Of a stretch of 64,000 nt of DNA, positions 18,595 through 27,207 are shown piece after piece. Under the pieces are notes generated by a model, which saw nothing but the letters and a program-made list of their open reading frames with translations, did not search any database and had not been told where the DNA came from. The stretch's first letter is position 1, and each line of letters opens with the position of its first letter. The stretch covers positions 1-64,000 of the forward strand of contig DBBN01000074.1 of the NCBI GenBank assembly GCA_002292215.1, read 5' to 3'. This DNA is from Glaciecola sp. UBA983. GTDB lineage: Bacteria; Pseudomonadota; Gammaproteobacteria; Enterobacterales; Alteromonadaceae. The position numbers were made by a program, and so were the translations under genes.

Positions 18595-20325
18595 TTACAA
18601 ATAAACCCAATTCAACATGCCTATCACGATGGTGGAATACACGATTGAGATAGGCAATCCCATCTTCACAAAATGCTTATATTGATAATCACCTGCATTA
18701 TGCACCAATAAATTCGTTTGATAGCCGTAAGGACTAATGAAGCTTGCGCTGGCTGCAAAAGCAACTGCTAACGCAAATGGCATCACTGGTAATCCCATGG
18801 TTTGTATTAATGCCCATGCGAACGGAAACATCAAGGCTGCAGCCGCGTTATTGGTAACAAACTCGGTAAGGAGTAAAGTGCAAACATAAATGGCGATTAA
18901 GGCCATTAGAGGAGAGGTATGCACCAACGTGCTACTTAACTCATCCGTCAATAAGGCAATCACTCCCGTGTTGACTAACCCAGATGATAAACTCAATGCA
19001 CCCACGATAACGAGCAACAGATTAAGAGGAAGGTTACGTTTGACTTCAGCGTAAGAAGTCACATCGAGCATCACTAACAACGCTAAGAAAAACAATAAGC
19101 CAATAATTAACGGAACGATATTCGCTGCAGCTAAGGTGACAACTGTTAAAAAGCCCCCAATGGTGAACCAGTCTTGTTTGGTGGATAATTTGCGCGAAAT
19201 CTTTTGTTCCGACACAATAAAGAAATGTTTGGCTATATTATTGCGCTGCTGAAAATCTTTGCCTGTGGCTAGGATTAAAAAATCACCGGATTGTAGGGTA
19301 ATTTCACCGAGCTTTCCCGATAAGGTTTCACCATCACGTTTAATTGCAACCACTGCCGCATCAAATAATGCGCGAAAGCCAACTTTTTTCAATGTCTTGC
19401 CAATGATAGATGAACGATTAGAAATAACGACTTCGGTTAACTCTTCGCGCATTAAACCGTTGTATTCAGCAAATAAACACAACCCTTTAATATGTGATAA
19501 CGCTTCTACTTTTTGTACGTTACCACTAAAGAGCAGTTTGTCCCCGGCATAAATCACTTCATCAGGCGCAACGGGAGAGATGATTTGGTCATTGCGTACG
19601 ATTTCAGCCAAGAACAGCTCTGGCAGATTACGCAGGTGGTTTTGTTCAACGGTATTGCCTATCAACTCCGATTCAGGGGCGACTTCGGCTTCGAGTAAAT
19701 AGCCACTGTCAGCTCGTTGGCCAGGGGTAATAGTGGGCAACCAGTCTTTGAGTAAAAACAACACTCCACCACACACCAAGCCGGCGGTTAAACCAAACAT
19801 TGTAAAGTCAAAAAATGCAAAACCTGGATGACCTTGCTCAATTAAAAAACTATCTACAATCAGGTTAGTTGATGTACCAATTAGCGTGACAGTGCCACCT
19901 AATATCGCAGCATAGGAGAGGGGGATTAATAACTTAGATGCAGCATGATGTTGGTTTTGCTTCACTGAGCCAATAAGGCTGGCAACAATCGCGGTATTAT
20001 TTAATAGCGCTGAGGCAAAAAAAGAAATACCAAATAAACGTAAAAACGATTGAGTGTAATTTTGCGTAATGAGTTTGCGGGCAATGCGCTTGAGTAAGGC
20101 TGTTTTGTCAATCGCATGACTGATAATTAACAGCAATAATAAGGTGATAAGGCCTTGGTTAGTCGCATTATCTAAGACGGTGTCAATATCCACCGCCCCA
20201 CATAATAACAATGCCAAGGTTGTTAAACTAAAGATAAACGATGGCCGTTTATGGCTGACAATTAGCGCACCAATTGTTAGCAAAAACACACCTACTACAA
20301 CAAATTGTAATACATCTGGACTCAA
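18595..20325 (-). CDS. SLC13/DASS-type permease with two TrkA-C (RCK_C) domains, probable sulfate transporter
   Basis: Membrane protein of 576 residues. Helices fill the N-terminal ~200 and the C-terminal ~190 residues, with two soluble RCK_C-like domains between (about 205-290 and 295-375; for example SRSSIIGKTL-like and GDFLILATG stretches). FVTNNAAAALMFP and LIGTSTNLIV match the conserved SNT-type ion-binding motifs of the family. It is the last gene of a minus-strand cluster with cysD-C-Q-N, 31 bases after cysN, which makes sulfate import its likely job. Convergent with natB. Confidence 0.85.
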   Translation of the reverse strand: MSPDVLQFVVVGVFLLTIGALIVSHKRPSFIFSLTTLALLLCGAVDIDTVLDNATNQGLITLLLLLIISHAIDKTALLKRIARKLITQNYTQSFLRLFGISFFASALLNNTAIVASLIGSVKQNQHHAASKLLIPLSYAAILGGTVTLIGTSTNLIVDSFLIEQGHPGFAFFDFTMFGLTAGLVCGGVLFLLKDWLPTITPGQRADSGYLLEAEVAPESELIGNTVEQNHLRNLPELFLAEIVRNDQIISPVAPDEVIYAGDKLLFSGNVQKVEALSHIKGLCLFAEYNGLMREELTEVVISNRSSIIGKTLKKVGFRALFDAAVVAIKRDGETLSGKLGEITLQSGDFLILATGKDFQQRNNIAKHFFIVSEQKISRKLSTKQDWFTIGGFLTVVTLAAANIVPLIIGLLFFLALLVMLDVTSYAEVKRNLPLNLLLVIVGALSLSSGLVNTGVIALLTDELSSTLVHTSPLMALIAIYVCTLLLTEFVTNNAAAALMFPFAWALIQTMGLPVMPFALAVAFAASASFISPYGYQTNLLVHNAGDYQYKHFVKMGLPISIVYSTIVIGMLNWVYL

Positions 20326-20356
20326 AATGTTTCCACCGTTTACTGATGTTACTCGT

Positions 20357-21772
20357 TTACTTTAATTGCGTAATATCGGCGGCACCCCAATGTGGGAAAT
20401 GCTTACGAACTAGCGTATTAAACTCGACTTCAAACTCAGAGTAGGCATGTTGCTGGGCACGGCCCTCGGCTTGTAAATCGATAATCATTCCCGCACCAAC
20501 TGTTGCATTAGTTAGTCGGTCAATCATGATAAAGGCGCCGGTTTGACGATTACGAGTATAAGCATCACAGGCAACAGATTGAGTCAGTTTAATTCCAACT
20601 TTTGCGATTTCATTCAGTTGCATGTGCACCGCGTCTTTTTGCTCAAGCGTGTTTACATCAATTAAATAATCAATGTTACTGACACCACCAGCAACGGTTT
20701 GCGCTGCAAACTTAAAGTTGTATTGCTTGTTTGGAATCAATGCTGCTTCATCCATCCATACTAAATGCGAACTAAATTGCGCGCCTTGTAGCGGCAGATT
20801 ATCCGATTTAACAATCATATCGCCACGAGAAATATCAATTTCATCTTCGAGGGTGATGGTAATTGCAGATTGTGGGCCCGCTCGTTCTAATTCGCCTTCA
20901 AACGTGACAATTGATTTTATCTTAGACGTTTTACCAGACGGTAATGTGGTAACCGCATCACCTACACTGATTTCGCCTGACACAACAGTTCCCGAAAATC
21001 CACGAAAATTGAGGTTAGGACGGTTAACATATTGTACCGGGAAGCGAAAGTCATTGCGGTTTAAGGTTCGTTTAACCTCAATGTTTTCTAACAATGACAT
21101 CAAAGTCGGACCTGTGTACCAAGGTGTTTGGCTCGATAAATTGACTACGTTGTCACCTTCAAGCGCCGACAACGGAATAAATTGGATATCATCAATATTT
21201 AGCTGCTGGGCAAATTCTGCATATTGCGCTTTAATATTGGCATAGACCGCTTCTGAGTATTCCATCAAATCCATTTTGTTGACCGCTACGATGACGTGTT
21301 TGATACCGAGTAACGAAGCCAAGAACGAATGACGTTTAGTTTGGGTTTTGACGCCTTCACGGGCATCCACCAAAATGATTGCTAAGTCACAGGTAGACGC
21401 GCCAGTTACCATGTTGCGGGTGTACTGTTCGTGTCCAGGGGTATCAGCGATGATAAATTTACGCTTGTCCGTCGAGAAATAACGATAGGCCACATCGATT
21501 GTGATCCCTTGTTCACGTTCAGATTGCAAGCCATCAACTAATAGCGCTAAATCTACTTTTTCACCGGTCGTACCGCTTTTCTTACTGTCTTTAGTAATCG
21601 CAGCTAATTGGTCTTCATAAATCATTTTTGAATCATGCAATAAGCGACCGATTAAGGTACTTTTACCATCATCAACACTGCCGCACGTTAAAAAGCGCAA
21701 CATATCTTTGTTTTCATGCTGGGCTAAATAACCCAGAATATCATTTTCGAGTAACGTATTTTTATGTTCCAT
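20357..21772 (-). CDS. cysN: Sulfate adenylyltransferase subunit 1 (GTPase) CysN
   Basis: Regulatory GTPase of ATP sulfurylase; GTP hydrolysis drives APS synthesis by CysD. The 471 residues are an EF-Tu-like fold with G1 [18 protein letters not shown] (about 31-48), G3 DTPGHEQY and G4 VNKMD. There is no fused APS kinase domain, consistent with a separate cysC gene nearby. Length matches E. coli CysN (475). It is separated from cysD, its obligate partner, by cysC and cysQ, whereas in E. coli cysD and cysN are adjacent. Confidence 0.97.
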   Translation of the reverse strand: MEHKNTLLENDILGYLAQHENKDMLRFLTCGSVDDGKSTLIGRLLHDSKMIYEDQLAAITKDSKKSGTTGEKVDLALLVDGLQSEREQGITIDVAYRYFSTDKRKFIIADTPGHEQYTRNMVTGASTCDLAIILVDAREGVKTQTKRHSFLASLLGIKHVIVAVNKMDLMEYSEAVYANIKAQYAEFAQQLNIDDIQFIPLSALEGDNVVNLSSQTPWYTGPTLMSLLENIEVKRTLNRNDFRFPVQYVNRPNLNFRGFSGTVVSGEISVGDAVTTLPSGKTSKIKSIVTFEGELERAGPQSAITITLEDEIDISRGDMIVKSDNLPLQGAQFSSHLVWMDEAALIPNKQYNFKFAAQTVAGGVSNIDYLIDVNTLEQKDAVHMQLNEIAKVGIKLTQSVACDAYTRNRQTGAFIMIDRLTNATVGAGMIIDLQAEGRAQQHAYSEFEVEFNTLVRKHFPHWGAADITQLK

Positions 21773-21775
21773 GGA

Positions 21776-22597
21776 TTAACAACTCACTAAGAAAAAGGGG
21801 TTCAAGACCGATTCGCGTTGGTTATAACGCAGCGGTGTTTGGGTCTGTGGGGATTGGGCTGATGCGACTATTGACTCTAGCGATAGTTCAGTGACACTCG
21901 CGCCAGAAGCTAATGCTACAGCATGAGCGGCACCAGTATCCCATTCACACGTTGGACCTAAGCGTGGGTAAAAATGTGCGGCGCCCTCAGCGACTAAGCA
22001 AAGCTTTAATGAACTGCCCATAGATACCAGTTCGGCAGGCTTGTCTAACGCTGCGATAAACTGTTGTATCTCAGGGCTTTGATGTGAACGACTCCCAACA
22101 ACCTGATAAGTGCTTGCACTATCACGTGAGGCGGGTTTCATTGCTGAAGCTGTTTCGGCAACAGTTTTGACTGCACCCACACCAACGATCCCTGAGTACA
22201 ATGTCTCTAATACGGGGGCGTATACCACACCAAAGACAGGCATACCATCTTGAATCAGGGCGATGTTGACCGTGAACTCACCATTTTTCTTAATAAACTC
22301 TTTAGTGCCATCAAGCGGATCAACTAACCAATAACTCGTCCATGTGCTGCGTTCAGACCAAGAGATATTCGCAGATTCTTCAGATAAAATCGGTAAATCA
22401 CTGATGGCTTCTAACCCTGCGACAATAACATTGTGCGCAGCTAAATCGGCATCAGTTAACGGGCTTTCATCTTGCTTAGTATAGACATCAAAATCACGTT
22501 GATAGATATCCATGATCGCCAGACCTGCGTCTTTTGCGATGGCCTCAACTTGTGGTTGTAAGGCTTTAATGCGAGAAATATCAAGGATGTCAGACAT
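21776..22597 (-). CDS. cysQ: 3'(2'),5'-bisphosphate nucleotidase CysQ
   Basis: Hydrolyses PAP (and PAPS) to AMP (APS), recycling the by-product of sulfate assimilation. The 273 residues show the inositol-phosphatase-fold metal site WLVDPLDGTKEF and a later conserved CEWDTGAAHAV. The ATG shares one base with the cysC stop (TAATG). Its position inside the sulfate-activation operon rather than alone suits the PAP-recycling role. A two-Cys C-terminal end (VSC) is unremarkable. Confidence 0.95.
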   Translation of the reverse strand: MSDILDISRIKALQPQVEAIAKDAGLAIMDIYQRDFDVYTKQDESPLTDADLAAHNVIVAGLEAISDLPILSEESANISWSERSTWTSYWLVDPLDGTKEFIKKNGEFTVNIALIQDGMPVFGVVYAPVLETLYSGIVGVGAVKTVAETASAMKPASRDSASTYQVVGSRSHQSPEIQQFIAALDKPAELVSMGSSLKLCLVAEGAAHFYPRLGPTCEWDTGAAHAVALASGASVTELSLESIVASAQSPQTQTPLRYNQRESVLNPFFLVSC

Positions 22598-23190
22598 TAC
22601 ACGTATCCTTTTGCTACGAGTAAATCATATAAGCGCTGTGCCGTCTCAACCGGAGATTCATCTTGATAGCTCAACGTTATCTCAGGCGCTTCAGGTGCTT
22701 GATATTCTGAGTCAATACCCGTGAAATGAGGAATGTCACCGCTGCGTGCTTTTTTATATAAGCCTTTAGGATCGCGTGCTTCACACACTTCTAATGGAGT
22801 ATCGACATGAATTTCAATAAACTCTTGTGGTGCTAAAATCTCGCGGCAATAGTTACGATCAGCCTTAAATGGCGAGATAAATGCAGTAATAACGAGCGTG
22901 CCGCTATCCACAAATAACTTAGCGACTTCCGAGATGCGACGAATATTTTCAACCCGATCTTTATCACTAAAACCCAAATCACCACATAAGCCATGACGAA
23001 TATTATCGCCATCGAGTAAGTAGGTGTGCTTGTGCTGTGCGACGAGTTTTTGTTCGAGTAAATTGGCAATGGTGGATTTACCTGAGCCACTTAAACCCGT
23101 TAACCACAATACCCGTGGTGTTTGATTTTTTTGAGCGGCGCGCACTGCTTTATCAGTGTGATGCTCATGCCAAACGATATCAGTACTCAT
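22597..23190 (-). CDS. cysC: Adenylylsulfate kinase CysC
   Basis: Phosphorylates APS to PAPS with ATP. The 197 residues contain the P-loop [11 protein letters not shown] (about 32-42), [10 protein letters not shown], and the conserved ISPFKADR with [14 protein letters not shown]. Length matches E. coli CysC (201). It starts 2 bases after the cysD stop and overlaps the cysQ start, so it is tightly coupled in the cysDCQN operon. Confidence 0.97.
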   Translation of the reverse strand: MSTDIVWHEHHTDKAVRAAQKNQTPRVLWLTGLSGSGKSTIANLLEQKLVAQHKHTYLLDGDNIRHGLCGDLGFSDKDRVENIRRISEVAKLFVDSGTLVITAFISPFKADRNYCREILAPQEFIEIHVDTPLEVCEARDPKGLYKKARSGDIPHFTGIDSEYQAPEAPEITLSYQDESPVETAQRLYDLLVAKGYV

Positions 23191-23192
23191 GC

Positions 23193-24098
23193 TTAAAAGT
23201 ATCCTTCCATTTTTTTCTTTTCCATAGAGCCTGAAGAATCATGGTCAATGACGCGACCTTGACGTTCAGATGTTGTGGTTAATAACATCTCTTGAATAAC
23301 TTCAGGTAAGGTGTCAGCAGTTGATTCAACTGCGCCAGTAAGTGGGTAACAGCCTAAGGTTCTAAAACGTACCGATTTCATCATCGGCGTTTCGCCTTCG
23401 GCTAATGGCATGCGCTCATCATCAACCATAAATAATGTACCATCACGCTCTACAACAGGGCGAGGTTTCGCTAGGTACAATGATGGGATTTCAATATTTT
23501 CTAGATATATATATTGCCAAATATCGAGTTCTGTCCAGTTGGACATAGGGAAGACACGAATGCTTTCGCCTTTGTTGACTTGAGAGTTATAAATATTCCA
23601 AAGCTCTGGGCGTTGGTTTTTTGGATCCCAGCGGTGGTGTTCGTCACGAAACGAGTAAACTCGTTCTTTGGCGCGAGATTTTTCTTCATCACGACGTGCG
23701 CCACCAAAAGCGGCATCAAACTTATACTTGTTTAACGCTTGTTTAAGTGAGTTCGTTTTCATGATGTCGGTGTGTTTTGCACTGCCATGTGAAAATGGTC
23801 CAACACCATCATCCACCCCTTCTTGGTTGATATGGACAAGCAAATCAAGATTGTGCTTATCTGCCATACGGTCACGAAATTCAATCATCTCGCGAAATTT
23901 CCATGTGGTATCAACATGTAATAATGGAAAGGGGATTTTACCTGGGGCAAAGGCTTTGCGAGCAAGATGCAATAACACAGACGAATCTTTACCGACAGAG
24001 TAAAGCATCACTGGGTTATCAAATTCTGCTGCGACTTCACGGAATATATGAATACTTTCCGCTTCAAGTTGTTTCAAATGGGTGATGGTATCAGTCAT
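23193..24098 (-). CDS. cysD: Sulfate adenylyltransferase subunit 2 CysD
   Basis: Catalytic PP-loop subunit of ATP sulfurylase; forms APS from sulfate and ATP together with CysN. The 301 residues carry [17 protein letters not shown] (PP-loop, about 34-50) and [16 protein letters not shown]. Length equals the E. coli protein (302). It is the first gene of the minus-strand operon cysD-C-Q-N-SLC13 permease. The 230 bases upstream should hold the promoter, probably under CysB, but I could not assign a site with confidence. Confidence 0.97.
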   Translation of the reverse strand: MTDTITHLKQLEAESIHIFREVAAEFDNPVMLYSVGKDSSVLLHLARKAFAPGKIPFPLLHVDTTWKFREMIEFRDRMADKHNLDLLVHINQEGVDDGVGPFSHGSAKHTDIMKTNSLKQALNKYKFDAAFGGARRDEEKSRAKERVYSFRDEHHRWDPKNQRPELWNIYNSQVNKGESIRVFPMSNWTELDIWQYIYLENIEIPSLYLAKPRPVVERDGTLFMVDDERMPLAEGETPMMKSVRFRTLGCYPLTGAVESTADTLPEVIQEMLLTTTSERQGRVIDHDSSGSMEKKKMEGYF

Positions 24099-24246
24099 TA
24101 CAATTTTCCATTAATGTTATGCTAATTAGTTCTATACTTACAATAGCACAATATATAAAAAAAGAAGTATGCCGTTTAGCTATTAGAAAGAGTGTTAATT
24201 TATTACAAATAAATTAAGGGGGAGGGAAATGTATTCAGGTAGTAAC

Positions 24247-24270
24247 AAAGCCCCTAAAAATAGGGGCTTT
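24247..24270. terminator. Bidirectional terminator downstream of putP
   Basis: AAAGCCCCTA and TAGGGGCTTT pair over 10 bp with a 4-base loop. It lies 60 bases after the putP stop on the minus strand and isolates putP from the cys operon. Confidence 0.8.
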
Positions 24271-24329
24271 AAAGTTGAGATATGGTTTTTATCGATACAC
24301 ACCCGTGCTAATCGATGATGATTATTTTA

Positions 24330-25835
24330 TTAATTTTTCAACTTAGCGTTCATGGCTTTAAAGTGCTCGGCTACCATTGGTTCTGAATTGGGATACAATT
24401 TAGTGAACAATAAGATCATCATAGTGCTAATCACGAAGCCTGGTAGCAATTCAAACATCCAAGCTGAGAGTGTTTGACCGTCACCATAGGGAATGTTCAT
24501 CCATATTAAAATCGTTACGGTACCGGATATGATTCCAGCTAGTGCTGCAATTTTGGAGATATCTTGACGATATAGACTGAGTAAAATAAGTGGTCCAAAA
24601 GCGGCGCCAAATCCAGCCCATGCATTACTGACTAAGCTTAATATCGATTTGTTTTCACCCAAAGCAAGTAAGATAGCGACAATAGCAACGGCTAATACTG
24701 CCAGTCGACTGGCCAACACGAGTTCTTGTTGCGTAGCATCTTTTCGCAGGACCACTTCATATATATCGTTAACCAATGAGCTAGATGTTACTAAAAGCTG
24801 CGATGAAATCGTACTCATGATCGCGGCTAAAATAGCCGCAAGTAAAAAGCCCGCAATTAAAGGGTGGAACAGTAACTGTGAGAGCATAATAAATATGGTT
24901 TCTGGATCATCTACTTGGAGGTTATTTTCGGTGGCATACACCATACCAAATAGTCCAGTGGCAAAAGCTCCAAATAACGCAATAATCATCCAGCTCATAC
25001 CAATACGTCGCGCAACTGGCATGTCTTTTACATCTCGTAACGCCATAAAGCGAACAATGATGTGAGGTTGACCAAAATAGCCTAAACCCCATGCCATCAA
25101 TGAAATGATCGCAATAATGCCGATGCTATCCATACTGCCAACGGCATTAAACAGAGAAAAATAATTGGGATCGATAGCATTTATCGCAGTGATAGTGTGG
25201 TTAATCCCACCCAGTTCAAACACAACTACGGTAGGGACCAAGATCAAAGCGATAAACATGATACAACCTTGTACAAAATCAGTCAGGCTCACGGCCATAA
25301 AACCACCAAACAAGGTATATGCAACCACCACACCTGCAGTAATAAATACGCCGAGTTGATAATCTAAACCAAATGATGATTCAAATAATTTTCCGCCAGC
25401 AACGACGCCAGATGACGTGTAGAGTGTGAAAAATAAAATAATAACTAATGCAGAGATGATCCGTAAAACGTGACTGGTGTCGATAAAACGTTCAGAAAAG
25501 TAATCAGGGATGGTAATGGCGTTGTTCGCCACTTCGGTATACACACGTAATCGCGGAGCGACATATTTATAATTACACCATGCACCAATGACGAGTCCAA
25601 TGCCAATCCAGCTTGATGACATACCGGCGATAAACATCGCGCCCGGCACACCCATTAACATCCAACCGCTCATGTCCGATGCACCAGCCGAAAGGGCTGT
25701 TACTGCAGGGGAAAGCTGTCTACCACCAAGTAAATAGCCTTCAACATTCGCTTCACTATTGCGATAAGCAAATAAGCCTATGCCGAGCATAACGGCAAAA
25801 TATAGCCCTAGTGAAATGAAAACGCCCGTATCCAT
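24330..25835 (-). CDS. putP: Sodium/proline symporter PutP
   Basis: Sodium:solute symporter family inner-membrane protein, 501 residues with about 13 helices; imports L-proline with Na+. It has the N-terminal PutP-type pattern SEANVEGYLLGGRQLSPAVTAL-like stretch (SSF signature near residues 27-50), then LSAGASDMSGWMLMGVPGA, typical of PutP, and GWGLGYFGQPHIIVRF-like residues near 243-260. Length is close to E. coli PutP (502). Monocistronic, with its own terminator. No putA or proline-catabolic regulator is in the window. Confidence 0.94.
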   Translation of the reverse strand: MDTGVFISLGLYFAVMLGIGLFAYRNSEANVEGYLLGGRQLSPAVTALSAGASDMSGWMLMGVPGAMFIAGMSSSWIGIGLVIGAWCNYKYVAPRLRVYTEVANNAITIPDYFSERFIDTSHVLRIISALVIILFFTLYTSSGVVAGGKLFESSFGLDYQLGVFITAGVVVAYTLFGGFMAVSLTDFVQGCIMFIALILVPTVVVFELGGINHTITAINAIDPNYFSLFNAVGSMDSIGIIAIISLMAWGLGYFGQPHIIVRFMALRDVKDMPVARRIGMSWMIIALFGAFATGLFGMVYATENNLQVDDPETIFIMLSQLLFHPLIAGFLLAAILAAIMSTISSQLLVTSSSLVNDIYEVVLRKDATQQELVLASRLAVLAVAIVAILLALGENKSILSLVSNAWAGFGAAFGPLILLSLYRQDISKIAALAGIISGTVTILIWMNIPYGDGQTLSAWMFELLPGFVISTMMILLFTKLYPNSEPMVAEHFKAMNAKLKN

Positions 25836-25902
25836 AAAATCGCCTTTGTTTTTATTGTTTTAATTAACAATAGTGTAACAAAGGCATTCGTCAGATACTA
25901 GC

Positions 25903-26613
25903 TTAACTAGAAAAGGCTAAGTGCTGGGCGAGCTGCTCAGTAATCTGCGATAAGGTCTGTGATACTGTACCTATGATTAATACATTAGCGAATTGATACT
26001 CTAAAACTTTACCTTGGATGTGATTTGTCGCGAGTGATTCGGTGACAGTCAGGTCCTTGGGCAAAATAAACACGGATGTGGGGTTATCAGGATCCCCTAA
26101 TTGCACATGTAATGACTCAACACCATCGATGACACAATAATTAGCCGATAAGATCTTACCTAAGGCAGCATTGATCACACCACCAAATTTGGCTAATTTA
26201 CTATTTAATGCTGCTAATGTAATTACATCACCGGTAATTTCATGCTCCGATACGTGCTCGATATGGGCAATAACATCATCATAAAACGTGCGTTCTTTGC
26301 TGTTAAAATTAACCCAGCCGACCGATATAGCTAGGAGAATTGACGCTGCTATAGCAAACCACAATGGACGCCTTGGTGTTGTTGGGTGACTGAAGCTAGC
26401 GGTTTCTGTCTGACTGACTTGTTCCCACAATAATTTGTCTGCCAAATCATGAGGAACGTCAATTTGCAATGCCTGTTGTAATGCTAATTCTTGCTGTTTC
26501 AAGTCATGCCAAAACTGCTGTTTGACCGGATCTTGATGTGCCGCTTGTATTACTTGTACATCCTGAGAAAAAGGATTGGCGAGTACATGACGACGAAAAG
26601 TAAGCTCATCCAT
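25903..26613 (-). CDS. DUF3379-type membrane protein, probable anti-sigma partner
   Basis: A 236-residue protein starting MDELTFRRHVLANP, a pattern I associate with the DUF3379 family found next to ECF sigma genes in marine gammaproteobacteria. One membrane helix (about 82-100, WFAIAASILLAISVGW) separates an N-terminal cytoplasmic part from a roughly 130-residue periplasmic part. That topology and the 8-base overlap with the sigma gene suggest anti-sigma function. There is no clear HxxxCxxC zinc motif, so it is not a ZAS-type anti-sigma. Confidence 0.7.
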   Translation of the reverse strand: MDELTFRRHVLANPFSQDVQVIQAAHQDPVKQQFWHDLKQQELALQQALQIDVPHDLADKLLWEQVSQTETASFSHPTTPRRPLWFAIAASILLAISVGWVNFNSKERTFYDDVIAHIEHVSEHEITGDVITLAALNSKLAKFGGVINAALGKILSANYCVIDGVESLHVQLGDPDNPTSVFILPKDLTVTESLATNHIQGKVLEYQFANVLIIGTVSQTLSQITEQLAQHLAFSS

Positions 26614-27118
26614 TTGCGAATCCTCCTGCTTGTTTATCTTGGGTCATAATGTGTTTGAGTTGGCTACGCGCACGAAATAATCGCGTCATCACGGTATTTT
26701 TGTTTAATTGTAATTGTTGGGCTATTTCTTCACCCGAAAACCCGAGTAAGACTTGCATGATTAATGGCTCTTTATATTCATCAGCTAATTGATCGATGGC
26801 GGCGTGAAAGGCATGAGTGTCTGCATGCCCATCACTAGTGGCGCGCTCGTCAACGGTGACTACGTCATCAATATCAACTAAATCAAATTGTTTTCGTTCA
26901 AATCGGCGGGCATTTTCACGGCGTAAAATTGTAATTAACCAAGCCTTGGCGGCATGTTCGTCTTGTAGGCTATCTAAAGATTTCCACGCACGTAAAAAGG
27001 TTTCTTGCACGACATCTTCTGCAATGCTTTTATCTCGGATTAACCACACAGCATAACGATAAATATCGGCATGAAAGGCACGAACTAAGGTTTCGTATTT
27101 GTATTGTTTATTCATCAT
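26606..27118 (-). CDS. ECF-type RNA polymerase sigma factor
   Basis: A 170-residue sigma-70 family protein with region 2 (about 10-80, including DKSIAEDVVQETFLRAWKSL) and region 4 (about 112-160, including GFSGEEIAQQLQLNKNTVMTRLFRARSQLK). Region 3 is absent, as in ECF factors. Two ATGs stand in tandem (27118 and 27115). The only Shine-Dalgarno-like sequence, AAGGG, lies 11 bases before the first ATG, inside the 3' arm of the hairpin at 27123-27170. The partner DUF3379 gene overlaps its 3' end. Target genes are unknown. Confidence 0.92.
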   Translation of the reverse strand: MMNKQYKYETLVRAFHADIYRYAVWLIRDKSIAEDVVQETFLRAWKSLDSLQDEHAAKAWLITILRRENARRFERKQFDLVDIDDVVTVDERATSDGHADTHAFHAAIDQLADEYKEPLIMQVLLGFSGEEIAQQLQLNKNTVMTRLFRARSQLKHIMTQDKQAGGFANG

Positions 27119-27122
27119 AAAT

Positions 27123-27170
27123 AAAAAGACCCTTGTCGTATGATAAAAATTTCACGACAAGGGTCTTTTT
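27123..27170 (-). terminator. Strong hairpin between the DUF885 peptidase gene and the ECF sigma gene
   Basis: Two 17-base arms (27123-27139 and 27154-27170) are perfectly complementary around a 14-base loop. On the minus strand the stem ends in TTTTT and sits 38 bases after the DUF885 stop, so it should terminate that transcript. It ends only 4 bases before the sigma-factor ATG, and its 3' arm contains that gene's Shine-Dalgarno candidate. Confidence 0.85.
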
Positions 27171-27207
27171 TTCCTTTTTGTTCCGAAACGTTGTTACGCG
27201 ATAACGG

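Noticed and set aside
27160-27190. GGAAC on the minus strand before the ECF sigma gene as an autoregulated ECF -35
   Set aside because: The nearest -10-like GTCGTG is about 21 bases away, too far for an ECF promoter.
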